Assembly: GCF_013449685.1 (NCBI RefSeq)
Contig: NZ_JACDSF010000010.1
Coordinates: 71,684 to 130,339 of the forward strand
Reading direction: 5' to 3'
DNA from: Pectobacterium brasiliense
GTDB taxonomy: Bacteria > Pseudomonadota > Gammaproteobacteria > Enterobacterales > Enterobacteriaceae
DNA: 58,656 bases
The position numbers and the translations under genes were made by a program. The notes under the pieces are model-generated. The model searched no databases. It saw only the letters and a program-made list of their open reading frames with translations, and was not told the origin of the DNA. The first letter of the stretch is position 1. Every line of letters begins with the position of its first letter. Positions 10,065 through 17,779 of the stretch are shown here, one piece after another.

Positions 10065-10169
10065 GCGGATCACTTAAGCCTCATTTTAGGAGAAACACGG
10101 GGATGAGGTTCCCGTAGGGATACCTCGCCCCGTGGTCGCTCCGTGTATCTCGGTTCTTAAGCGATCGGC
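10065..10169. repeat. Small inverted-repeat hairpin element (MITE/REP-like)
   Basis: The outer ends are imperfect inverted copies: GATC.CTTAAG.C near 10069-10080 and GG..CTTAAG.GATC near 10152-10166. Inside, CACGGGG..GAGGT (from 10096) pairs with ACCTC.CCCCGTG (to about 10133), and a smaller CCC/GGG pair sits at the tip. The result is one long stem-loop. This layout fits a dispersed non-coding repeat. Copy number in the genome cannot be tested here. Confidence 0.5.
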
Positions 10170-10222
10170 ATTATCCTGAGCCACCTCTTTATTTTCTGGT
10201 TAAACCCTAGCCCAACGTGTGT

Positions 10223-10240
10223 TTTAAACGAACGTTTAAA
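10223..10240. promoter_or_regulatory. Palindromic operator candidate upstream of molybdoenzyme gene
   Basis: TTTAAACG and CGTTTAAA form a perfect inverted repeat with a 2-base spacer, 112 bp before the start at 10352. The same half-site TTTAAACG occurs at 2464-2471, just upstream of the dapA-like gene. A shared regulator, possibly the local TetR protein, is conceivable but unproven. Confidence 0.35.
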
Positions 10241-10351
10241 TATGGATAAGTAATGTCACATTACGCATAAGCTATTCACGCTTCTTGCTGTTGGGGACAC
10301 CGATAATTCGAGTTATTATCCAGCCTGCTAATTACTTATCCTGAGGTTGTC

Positions 10352-12610
10352 ATGGCGATTAAATGTTATCCACATCTTGCGCACTGGGGCGCGTTTACCG
10401 CTGTGGTTGAAGACGGCAAGCTGATTCGCTGCGAGCCATTTGCCGACGATCCGGCACCGTCCGCCATGCTCGATTCCATCGTGCCGCTGGTGTATTCCGA
10501 CCGACGTATCCGTCGGCCTTCGGTGCGTCGCTCCTGGCTTCAGAAACGCGAAAACAGCGACAGAACGCTGCGTGGTCGGGAAGATTTTGTTGAAGTGGAT
10601 TGGGACGTTGCGCTCGATCTGGTCGCGCAGGAAAATCGCCGTATCCGCGATCGCTACGGTGCGGACGGCCTTTTTGCCGGTTCTTACGGCTGGTCGTCTG
10701 CCGGGCGCTATCACCATGCGCGTTCTCAGGTTCGACGCTTCTATTTCTCCGGCGGCGGCGCGGTCGATCAGCAGGGCAATTACAGCTGGGGTGCGGCGCA
10801 GTTCTTCCTGCCGTACGTGATTGGCACCTTTCATCCGCTGACGGGCAAGGTCACCGAATGGCGCAGCGTCGCCGAGCATTGTGATATTTTCCTCGCGTTT
10901 GGCGGTCTGGCGCTGAAAAACGCACAGGTGGCATCCGGTGGGGCCGGGCACCACACGCTTAAGCCCGCGCTGGAAGCGCTGGTGGCGAAAGGAATTCCGG
11001 TCATCAACATCAGTCCGATGCGCGATGACTGCCCTGAATTTGTGAATGCCGAGTGGATTCCTATCCGTCCGAATACCGATGTCGCCTTGATGCTGGCATT
11101 GGGCTATGAGATTCAGCGTTTGGGCGCTGACGATAAGGATTTCCTGCAACGCTACTGTGTTGGCTACGAACAACTGAGTGACTATTTACATGGTCGCGGT
11201 GACGGCGTGGTGAAAACCCCCGAATGGGCCAGCGATATTACAGGCATTCCCGCCGAGCGCATCCGACGTCTGGCGCAGCAACTGATCGGCGTACGCAGCT
11301 TTATTACCTGTTCTTACTCCGTGCAGCGCGCCCATCGTGGTGAACAGCCTTACTGGATGATGATTGCGCTGTCTTCCATGCTGGGACAGGTGGGGTTACC
11401 AGGCGGCGGGTTCTCCTTCGGCCACGGTTCGATGAACAGCGTCGGCAACGAGCGTATTTCAACGCCTGCGCCGGCTTCTCCGTCAACCCCGAACGCGGGG
11501 AAGGCGATCCCCGTGGCGCGTATCGCCGATATGCTCTTGCATCCGGGAACGCCTTATACCTTTCAGGGCGAAACCCATACTTATCCTGATATCCACCTGA
11601 TTCACTGGGCGGGCGGTAACCCGTTCCATCATCACCAGCAGTTGAACCGTCTGGTGGACGGCTGGCGCAAACCGGATACGGTGATTGTGCAGGATATCGT
11701 CTGGACGCCAGCGGCGCGGATGGCGGACATCGTGCTGCCTGTTACCACCACGCTGGAGCGTAATGACATCGGCGGCTCATCCCGCGATCGCTTTATTTTT
11801 GCCATGCATCAGGCAATTACGCCGCAGCATCAGGCGCGTAATGACGTGGATATATTCAGCGAGCTGGCGGAGCGTCTGGGTTATGGCGACGCGTTCACGC
11901 AAAATCGCAGTGAACGGCAGTGGCTGGAACATCTTTATGACGAGTGTCGAGCAAGGCAGCGAGATACCGCTGACCGCTGGCCGTCATTTGAGGATTTCTG
12001 GCAGCAGGGACATGTCGAAATCCCGATGGATGAAAAGCCGTTTGTGTTCTTTGAGGATTTCCGCCGCGATCCGCAGCAGCATGCCTTGAGTACGCCAAGC
12101 GGTAAAATTGAACTGTTTAGCTCTGCCATCGCCAGCTATGGCTATGCGGATTTTGCGCCGCATCCTGAATGGCAGCCTCCGGTTGAATGGCTGGGTGCCA
12201 AAAGCACGGAAGAGTGGCCGCTGCACTTTATTTCCATTCAGCCGTCCGACCGTTTGCACAGCCAACTGGCTGCTACACCGCAGGTTGCCGCAAATAAGAC
12301 CGCAGGAAAAGAGACGCTTTACATGCACCCTAAGGATGCCGCTGCGCGGGATATCGTCGATCGCTCGCAGGTGGAAGTCAGAAACGCGCGTGGCCGTATT
12401 CTGGCGGGCGTACAGATTACCGACGGCGTCACGCCGGGCGTGGTGATTATGTCCACTGGTGCCTGGTTTGAGCCCGGCTTCGGCCAGAAAACGTGGCATC
12501 CGGTTGAGCAGTCTGGCAATGCGAATGTACTGACGCTGGATATCGGCACGTCGCCGCTGACGCAGGGACCGAACGCCATGAGCTGTCTGGTGGATGTCGT
12601 GCGGGTTTAG
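10352..12610 (+). CDS. Cytosolic molybdopterin oxidoreductase, BisC/DMSO-reductase type
   Basis: This 752-residue enzyme of the DMSO reductase family (type III) binds bis-molybdopterin guanine dinucleotide. The block AGSYGWSSAGRYHHA (about 109-123) corresponds to the family's SYGW region that supplies the Mo-coordinating Ser. The C-terminal molydop-binding domain includes HPKDAAARDI and the stretch ending LTQGPNAMSC. No twin-arginine signal and no N-terminal Cys cluster for an Fe-S centre are present, as in biotin sulfoxide reductase BisC (about 740-780 residues). It is therefore probably a cytosolic S- or N-oxide reductase. No cytochrome or chaperone gene is adjacent. Substrate assignment is tentative. 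Confidence 0.85.
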   Translation: MAIKCYPHLAHWGAFTAVVEDGKLIRCEPFADDPAPSAMLDSIVPLVYSDRRIRRPSVRRSWLQKRENSDRTLRGREDFVEVDWDVALDLVAQENRRIRDRYGADGLFAGSYGWSSAGRYHHARSQVRRFYFSGGGAVDQQGNYSWGAAQFFLPYVIGTFHPLTGKVTEWRSVAEHCDIFLAFGGLALKNAQVASGGAGHHTLKPALEALVAKGIPVINISPMRDDCPEFVNAEWIPIRPNTDVALMLALGYEIQRLGADDKDFLQRYCVGYEQLSDYLHGRGDGVVKTPEWASDITGIPAERIRRLAQQLIGVRSFITCSYSVQRAHRGEQPYWMMIALSSMLGQVGLPGGGFSFGHGSMNSVGNERISTPAPASPSTPNAGKAIPVARIADMLLHPGTPYTFQGETHTYPDIHLIHWAGGNPFHHHQQLNRLVDGWRKPDTVIVQDIVWTPAARMADIVLPVTTTLERNDIGGSSRDRFIFAMHQAITPQHQARNDVDIFSELAERLGYGDAFTQNRSERQWLEHLYDECRARQRDTADRWPSFEDFWQQGHVEIPMDEKPFVFFEDFRRDPQQHALSTPSGKIELFSSAIASYGYADFAPHPEWQPPVEWLGAKSTEEWPLHFISIQPSDRLHSQLAATPQVAANKTAGKETLYMHPKDAAARDIVDRSQVEVRNARGRILAGVQITDGVTPGVVIMSTGAWFEPGFGQKTWHPVEQSGNANVLTLDIGTSPLTQGPNAMSCLVDVVRV

Positions 12611-12678
12611 CGCTATCCTGAGCCGCTTTTTCTCGTGGTTTTATTTTCCTGTGATTTTGTTTTCGTAAGGTTGGTTGA

Positions 12679-13497
12679 ATGAGTACGCAATTATCCGAAG
12701 CCTATTTGCAACGCTTCGGCGGCACCGCGCGGTTATATGGTCAACAGGCGCTGGCGCTGTTTTCTCAGGCTCACGTTTGCGTGATTGGTATTGGTGGCGT
12801 CGGCTCCTGGGCGGCTGAGGCGCTGGCACGTACCGGCATCGGCGCGATCACGTTGATCGATATGGATGATGTGTGCGTCAGTAACACCAACCGGCAGATT
12901 CACGCGCTGCGTCAGCACACCGGACAGTCAAAGACGGAAGTGATGGCCGAACGTATTCTGGCGATCAACCCGGAATGTCGCGTCACCTGCGTGGACGATT
13001 TTATCAGCGCGGAAAACGTGGCCGAGCTGCTCGACCAGAACTTCAGCTATGTGATTGACGCCATCGACAGCGTGCGCCCGAAGGCGGCGCTGCTCTCCTA
13101 CTGCCGCCGCTATAAGATCCCGGTGGTGACAACCGGCGGTGCGGGCGGGCAGATCGATCCGACCCGCATTGAAGTCGTCGATCTGGCGAAAACGATTCAG
13201 GATCCGCTGGCCGCCAAGCTGCGTGAGCGGTTAAAGCACGATTTTAACGTGGTGAAGAACAGCAAAGGAAAGCTGGGCATCGACTGCGTGTTTTCCAGTG
13301 AACCGCTGGTTTATCCGCAGCCTGACGGTTCCGTTTGCGCGTCGCGCAGTACGGCTGATGGGGTGATGCGTATGGATTGTGCGTCAGGCTTTGGCGCTGC
13401 GACGATGGTCACCGCAACCTTTGGGTTTGTTGCGGTATCTCATGCGCTGAAGAAGATGATAGCGAAAAGGGAAAGAGCGTCTGCGCCGCAGAAATAA
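12679..13497 (+). CDS. tcdA: tRNA threonylcarbamoyladenosine dehydratase
   Basis: TcdA (CsdL) is an E1-like, ATP-dependent dehydratase that cyclises t6A at position 37 of ANN-decoding tRNAs to ct6A. The 272-residue protein (E. coli 268) has the ThiF/MoeB nucleotide-binding motif GIGGVGSWAAEALARTGIG (about 37-55) and Arg-bearing NTNRQIHAL. Further Cys-containing blocks are DCVFSSEPLVYPQ and RMDCASGFGA. It converges on csdE and csdA, which work with it: CsdA/CsdE deliver sulfur and support ct6A formation in E. coli. The gap to csdE is only 15 bp. Confidence 0.96.
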   Translation: MSTQLSEAYLQRFGGTARLYGQQALALFSQAHVCVIGIGGVGSWAAEALARTGIGAITLIDMDDVCVSNTNRQIHALRQHTGQSKTEVMAERILAINPECRVTCVDDFISAENVAELLDQNFSYVIDAIDSVRPKAALLSYCRRYKIPVVTTGGAGGQIDPTRIEVVDLAKTIQDPLAAKLRERLKHDFNVVKNSKGKLGIDCVFSSEPLVYPQPDGSVCASRSTADGVMRMDCASGFGAATMVTATFGFVAVSHALKKMIAKRERASAPQK

Positions 13498-13512
13498 ATA
13501 GCGCGAATACCG

Positions 13513-13986
13513 CTATTGGTCCGCAGCCTCTTGTTCAGCAATCTCCTTGATTCTGGCGGCCAGCGCCGCCAGTCCGCTTGAACGCGAAGCGCTGAGCTGC
13601 GCGCGAAGCCCTAGCTTATCGAACAGCGCCAGCGGATCGTGCTGCAATAGCGCTTCTGGCGTTTCTCCCTCTACGGCGGTTAACAAGACCGCCAGTAATC
13701 CCCGCACAATGCGCCCGTCGCTGTCGCCGTAAAAATGTAGCCTGCCGTCTTCCTGACGTTGATAACCCAGCCAGACGCGATTTTCACAGCCGGATAATGA
13801 AATCTCCTCGGTTTTCAGCTCGTCTGGCAACGTTGGTAATGCCTTTGCCAGCAAAATGAGCTGCCGATAGCGATCTTCCCATGCGCGGCAGGCATCGAAG
13901 CGCGCCAGCAGGTCGGCGACAGTGGTGTGGTGACCAAAAGGATGCATGTAGTCAAAAGGATGCATAGTGTCAGTTGTCTGGGTCAT
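13513..13986 (-). CDS. csdE: Sulfur acceptor protein CsdE
   Basis: CsdE is a SufE-like protein that takes a persulfide from the cysteine desulfurase CsdA. The sulfur-accepting Cys67 is in LSGCENRVW. Length is 157 residues (E. coli about 147). The N-terminal extension contains a short duplication, MHPFDY followed by MHPFGH, absent from the E. coli protein as I recall it. Translation may start at any of three in-frame ATGs (13986, 13965, 13947). The gene starts 3 bp after csdA ends, so the pair forms an operon. Confidence 0.94.
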   Translation of the reverse strand: MTQTTDTMHPFDYMHPFGHHTTVADLLARFDACRAWEDRYRQLILLAKALPTLPDELKTEEISLSGCENRVWLGYQRQEDGRLHFYGDSDGRIVRGLLAVLLTAVEGETPEALLQHDPLALFDKLGLRAQLSASRSSGLAALAARIKEIAEQEAADQ

Positions 13987-13989
13987 GGT

Positions 13990-15195
13990 TTAGTCGATCA
14001 GTAATTCAAGGGCGTTGCCTACCGCGGCGATCAGCGCAGCAACATCTTGTTGGTTGTTATACGGGGCAAACGAGGCGCGGAGCGTGCCGCTGACGCCGAG
14101 CGCGTCCATGAGCGGCTGCGCACAGTGATGTCCGGCACGCAGTGCGATACCGCTTTCGGCTAGCAGCGTAACCAGATCGCTGTGGTGCACATCGGCAATA
14201 TCAAAGGACAGCACGCTGGAATGCGGGCTACGGAAGCTGCGAAAGCCGGGGAACTGCACTAAATACGTTTCGGCAAGCTGCGCTAACTGCTGGCTATGCT
14301 GCTCTGCGGCGTGCCAATCCAGCGTAGTCAGCCAGTCGAGTGCCGCAGACAGGCCAAGCACGCCGGCAATGTGCGGCGTTCCCGCTTCAAAGCGCTGTGG
14401 AATCGCTTGCGGTTTGAAACCGTCAAAGGACACCTGCGTCATCATCTTCCCGCCGCCTTGCCATGGCAGCATGCTTTCCAGCAAGGCGGTTTTGCCGTAC
14501 AGCACGCCAATCCCGGTTGGGGCATAAAGCTTGTGCCCGGAAAACGCGTAGAAATCGATATCCAGCGCCTGTACATCGGGCGGGCAGTGAACGATGCCCT
14601 GCGCGCCGTCAACCATCACGACTGCACCATAGCGGTGAGCTAGCGCAATCGCACGCGCCAGATCGGGCTGGCCGCCTGTCACGTTTGACATCTGTCCCAG
14701 CGCCAGCAGGCGGGTTTTTGGCGTGATCAGCGTGGCGAGTTGTTCGATATCTGGTAACCAGTCCGCGCCTATCGGTAACTTCACGATATTCGCGCCCGTT
14801 TGCTGCGCCACCATCAGCCACGGAATGAGGTTAGCGTGATGTTCCGCTTCGCTCACGACGATCTCGTCGCCCGGTTGAAGGCGAGGGCGCGCATAGCTCT
14901 GCGCGACCAGATTGATCGCTTCCGTCGTGCCTCTGGTCCAGACAATGGAACGCGGATCGTCTGCGTGGAGCAACGCGGCAACTTGCTCACGAGCGCCTTC
15001 AAAACGCTGGGTTAAGGCCTGCGCGCCGCGATGCTGGCTGCGATGCACCGTACCACTCTCGCTGCCATAGAACGCCTGCACAGCATCAATAACGGGCTGC
15101 GGCTTCAGTGCGGTCGCGGCGCTATCAAGATAGACAGTCGAATGCTGGAGTGCGGGGAACTGTTGGCGGAAGGTGGCGGGGTTAAACGGTGTCAT
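13990..15195 (-). CDS. csdA: Cysteine desulfurase CsdA
   Basis: CsdA is a pyridoxal-phosphate enzyme that removes sulfur from cysteine to give alanine and a protein persulfide for CsdE. The PLP-binding Lys lies in FSGHKLYAPTG and the persulfide Cys in RAGHHCAQP. The 401-residue length equals E. coli CsdA when translation starts at the ATG at 15195. This start has a GAGGA ribosome site at proper spacing, whereas the ATG two codons upstream is too close to it. The gene heads a csdA-csdE operon facing tcdA. Confidence 0.96.
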   Translation of the reverse strand: MTPFNPATFRQQFPALQHSTVYLDSAATALKPQPVIDAVQAFYGSESGTVHRSQHRGAQALTQRFEGAREQVAALLHADDPRSIVWTRGTTEAINLVAQSYARPRLQPGDEIVVSEAEHHANLIPWLMVAQQTGANIVKLPIGADWLPDIEQLATLITPKTRLLALGQMSNVTGGQPDLARAIALAHRYGAVVMVDGAQGIVHCPPDVQALDIDFYAFSGHKLYAPTGIGVLYGKTALLESMLPWQGGGKMMTQVSFDGFKPQAIPQRFEAGTPHIAGVLGLSAALDWLTTLDWHAAEQHSQQLAQLAETYLVQFPGFRSFRSPHSSVLSFDIADVHHSDLVTLLAESGIALRAGHHCAQPLMDALGVSGTLRASFAPYNNQQDVAALIAAVGNALELLID

Positions 15196-15378
15196 GAGCA
15201 TCCTCTTTTGGAGGGCAGATCCTGTCCCATTTTGTCGAGAGAGACAAGTTTAGGACTATGCCTAATGCGATTTTATGGAAAAAAAAGCAACTATTGCTAC
15301 GCTTTAAAGTGTTAATTTTCAGGATTTCCTGATGAATAAGGTTAACTAGAAGACATTTAAATTCATTGAGGGTTAACT

Positions 15379-15600
15379 ATGAAGAATAAAATTTCTATTT
15401 TTGCCGCTATCGTGATGGCGTTTTCTCTGGCAGCCTGTTCCAGTAATTACGTCATGCATACCAATGACGGTCGTACCATCGTCGCAGAGGGGAAACCGAA
15501 GGTTGACGATGAGACGGGTATGATCAGCTATACCGATGCCTACGGTCAGCAGCAGCAAATTAACCGTGATAATGTGAAAGAAATGGCGAAAGGGAAATAG
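15379..15600 (+). CDS. ygdI: YgdI/YgdR-family small lipoprotein
   Basis: This 73-residue DUF903 protein has a lipoprotein signal peptide with lipobox LAAC (Cys20), followed by the compact domain YVMHTNDGRTIVAEGKPKVDDETG that folds as a small beta-barrel in this family. Its precise function is not established. The location between csdA and gcvB/gcvA matches ygdI in E. coli. It is divergent from csdA and has its own ribosome site (GAGGG) before the ATG. Confidence 0.88.
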   Translation: MKNKISIFAAIVMAFSLAACSSNYVMHTNDGRTIVAEGKPKVDDETGMISYTDAYGQQQQINRDNVKEMAKGK

Positions 15601-15688
15601 TGCCGCTTGCCCATCATCACACGTTGCCTGTTAAGCTGTGCCAGATGCTAGATCAGCGTGCCATGGCATTCAGGCGTGAATCGTAAGC

Positions 15689-15886
15689 AAAAAAAGCACC
15701 GCAATTTGCGGTGCTACACAAAAAATCACTTTGGACAGACAGGGTAAATGTACAGGAAGTGAATAGGGTAGACTCGCTACCACATCTGCAAAAGGCAGAC
15801 AAACAAATAGCAAACACAACATCACAACCACAAGCCAAAAGCACCTCAGGTCACCCCTCCGCACTTTTCGTTCCGGCCCAGGAAGT
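15689..15886 (-). ncRNA. gcvB: GcvB small regulatory RNA
   Basis: Read on the minus strand, the segment begins ACTTCCTG.GCCGGAACGAAAAG as in enterobacterial GcvB. It carries the conserved GU-rich R1 seed (15811-15836) and the conserved C-rich stretch with ACATTTACCCTGTCTGTCC (15732-15761). It ends in the terminator AGCACCGC / GCGGTGCT plus seven U residues. GcvB is an Hfq-dependent RNA that represses many amino-acid and peptide transporter mRNAs. It is made divergently from gcvA, whose product activates it. Both features are seen here. The length is about 198 nt, close to the roughly 206 nt of E. coli. Confidence 0.95.
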
Positions 15887-15892
15887 TGCGCT

Positions 15893-15921
15893 AATATAGG
15901 TATTTGCTGGTACATCCTCAA
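15893..15921 (-). promoter_or_regulatory. Promoter of gcvB
   Basis: On the minus strand -35 TTGAGG (15916-15921) and -10 TATATT (15893-15898) are spaced by 17 bp. The -10 ends 6 bp before the GcvB 5' end at 15886. GcvA/GcvR control would act through sites between here and gcvA (15922-16136), which I did not resolve. Confidence 0.7.
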
Positions 15922-16136
15922 CGGACAAATTATAATGTCTCGGATTACAAAAACTAATATATGTACCCGTCATCTTTTCGTTGTGGAGAGGTTGGTCGCT
16001 GTCGATTATTTTGATCGTGTAGACAGCGGCTCGGCTGGGGCGATTTCCGATTGTCGCCTTTCTGCATCTTAAGCGTTATTGGGTACGAATGTGCCTGATA
16101 AATCGCTGATTTAGCGTAAACCAAAAGATTTCATTC

Positions 16137-17060
16137 ATGTCAAAACGTCTCCCTCCGCTCAACGCATTGCGCGTTTTTGATGCGGCGGCTCGCCATTTAA
16201 GTTTTACCAAAGCGGCAGAAGAACTGTTTGTTACGCAGGCTGCCGTCAGCCACCAGATTAAGTCACTGGAAGATTTCCTGGGGCTTAAATTATTCCGCCG
16301 TCGTAATCGCTCCTTGCTACTGACGGAAGAAGGGCAAAGTTACTATCTTGATATCAAAGAGATCTTCTCCTCTTTGAATGAGGCAACCCGTAAGCTGCAA
16401 TCCCGCAGCGCCAAAGGCGCGTTAACGGTCAGCCTGCTGCCCAGCTTTGCCATTCATTGGCTGGTGCCGCGTCTTTCGAGTTTTAACTCCGACTACCCAG
16501 GGATTGATGTGCGTATTCAGGCGGTGGACCGTGATGAAGATCGTCTGGCGGATGATGTGGATGTCGCGATTTTCTACGGCCGGGGAAACTGGCCGGGGCT
16601 GCGGGTAGAAAAGCTGTACGCCGAATATCTGTTGCCAGTTTGCTCGCCGGTGCTGCTGACGGGGAATCATCCGTTAAAAACGCCGGACGATCTGGTTGCA
16701 CATACATTGCTGCATGATGCATCGCGTCGTGACTGGCTGTCCTATACGCGCCAGCTTGGCGTGCAGATTAACGTGCAGCAAGGGCCGATTTTCAGCCACA
16801 GCGCGATGGTATTGCAGGCGGCGATTCACGGGCAGGGCGTCGCGCTGGCAAATAATGTGATGGCGCAGACGGAAATCGAAGCGGGGCGACTGGTGTGCCC
16901 GTTTAACGATGTGTTGGTCAGCCGGAATGCTTTTTATCTGGTATGTCATGACAGTCAGGCAGAACTGGGTAAAATAGCCGCCTTTCGCCATTGGATTCTG
17001 GCGCGGGCAGCCAGCGAACAGGAAAAATTTCGCTTCCGCTATGACAACGGCACGCGCTGA
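16137..17060 (+). CDS. gcvA: LysR-family regulator of glycine cleavage, GcvA
   Basis: GcvA activates the gcvTHP glycine-cleavage operon and gcvB when glycine is plentiful, and represses with GcvR when it is not. The 307-residue protein (E. coli 305) has the LysR winged helix-turn-helix at about residues 6-65 (LNALRVFDAAARHLSFTKAAEELFVTQAAVSHQIKSLE). A periplasmic-binding-like effector domain follows. The divergent gcvB gene upstream confirms the assignment over other LysR proteins. Confidence 0.95.
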   Translation: MSKRLPPLNALRVFDAAARHLSFTKAAEELFVTQAAVSHQIKSLEDFLGLKLFRRRNRSLLLTEEGQSYYLDIKEIFSSLNEATRKLQSRSAKGALTVSLLPSFAIHWLVPRLSSFNSDYPGIDVRIQAVDRDEDRLADDVDVAIFYGRGNWPGLRVEKLYAEYLLPVCSPVLLTGNHPLKTPDDLVAHTLLHDASRRDWLSYTRQLGVQINVQQGPIFSHSAMVLQAAIHGQGVALANNVMAQTEIEAGRLVCPFNDVLVSRNAFYLVCHDSQAELGKIAAFRHWILARAASEQEKFRFRYDNGTR

Positions 17061-17147
17061 AGCCGTGTCAGCTGGCTGATTAACCGAATAACTCACGTAG
17101 GTAACTACGTATCAGGCTGATGACAGATCTATTTGCCGAACGAAAAC

Positions 17148-17327
17148 GGGAGTAACGGAGTAGAAGAGTAAAGCGTTTGCGCCAGGGACAAAAACGTCAG
17201 GAACGTTTTTGAACGTCGCTAGCGACGGCCCTGAAAGGGTGAATCTCATGGATGAGATTCATATCTGCGCAATCCGAGCGCACAGGGATGTGTTCACAGC
17301 GACTTTACGATCTATCCGTTACTACCG
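17148..17327. repeat. Hairpin-rich inverted-repeat element (MITE-like)
   Basis: The 323-bp gap between gcvA and ygdD is largely filled by a structured element. Its ends are imperfect inverted repeats: left GGAGTAACGGAGTAGA then GTAAAGCG (17149-17175), right CGACTTTAC then TATCCGTTACTAC (17300-17325). Between them are three perfect palindromic stems: CAAAAACGT/ACGTTTTTG (17189-17211), CGTCGCTAGCGACG (17214-17227) and GAATCTCAT/ATGAGATTC (17241-17260). No protein is encoded. It resembles a dispersed non-autonomous repeat and lies directly in the upstream region of ygdD. Confidence 0.6.
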
Positions 17328-17383
17328 CTTGTCGGTCTTTGTCAGCAACCTCGTTTATAGGTAATAACGTATAGGTAATAACG

Positions 17384-17779
17384 ATGAATAGTCGTTTCAT
17401 GCTGGTGTTTGCTGCTATCAGTGGCTTCACTTTTGTCGCGCTGGGCGCGTTTGGCTCTCACGTTCTCAGCAAAACGCTGGGTGTAACGGAGCTGGGTTGG
17501 TTGAAAACCGGCCTTGAATATCAGGCATTTCACACGCTGGCGATTTTGGCGCTAGCGGTTGCGATGCAACAGCGAACCAATCTGTGGTTTTACTGGAGCA
17601 GCGTTTTTCTGGCGTTAGGAACGGTACTCTTCAGCGGAAGTTTGTACTGTCTGGCGCTTTCTCACCTGAAACTGTGGGTTTATGTGACGCCGATTGGCGG
17701 AGCCTGTTTTCTGGTGGGGTGGATATTACTATTGATTGGCGCACTGCGTCTGAAGAGAAAGGCTGAACGCCATGAATAA
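17384..17779 (+). CDS. ygdD: Conserved inner-membrane protein YgdD (DUF423)
   Basis: This 131-residue protein equals E. coli YgdD in length and is very similar along its whole sequence. It has four predicted membrane helices: near the start ([21 protein letters not shown]), [37 protein letters not shown] and [17 protein letters not shown]. The biochemical function is unknown. Its 3' end overlaps the rlmM start by 8 bp, so the two are co-translated. Confidence 0.93.
   Translation: MNSRFMLVFAAISGFTFVALGAFGSHVLSKTLGVTELGWLKTGLEYQAFHTLAILALAVAMQQRTNLWFYWSSVFLALGTVLFSGSLYCLALSHLKLWVYVTPIGGACFLVGWILLLIGALRLKRKAERHE

Larger units (their letters stand above)
9827..10351. other. Intergenic region between divergent operons
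   Basis: This 525-bp gap separates the minus-strand transporter operon from the plus-strand molybdoenzyme gene and must hold both promoters. I see no gene in it. It contains a hairpin element at 10065-10169 and an 18-bp palindrome at 10223-10240, both listed separately. Confidence 0.7.

Noticed and set aside
10328-11173. Minus-strand open frame of 281 codons opposite the molybdoenzyme gene
   Set aside because: Shadow of a highly similar family protein on the plus strand; His- and Arg-rich composition typical of antisense frames.
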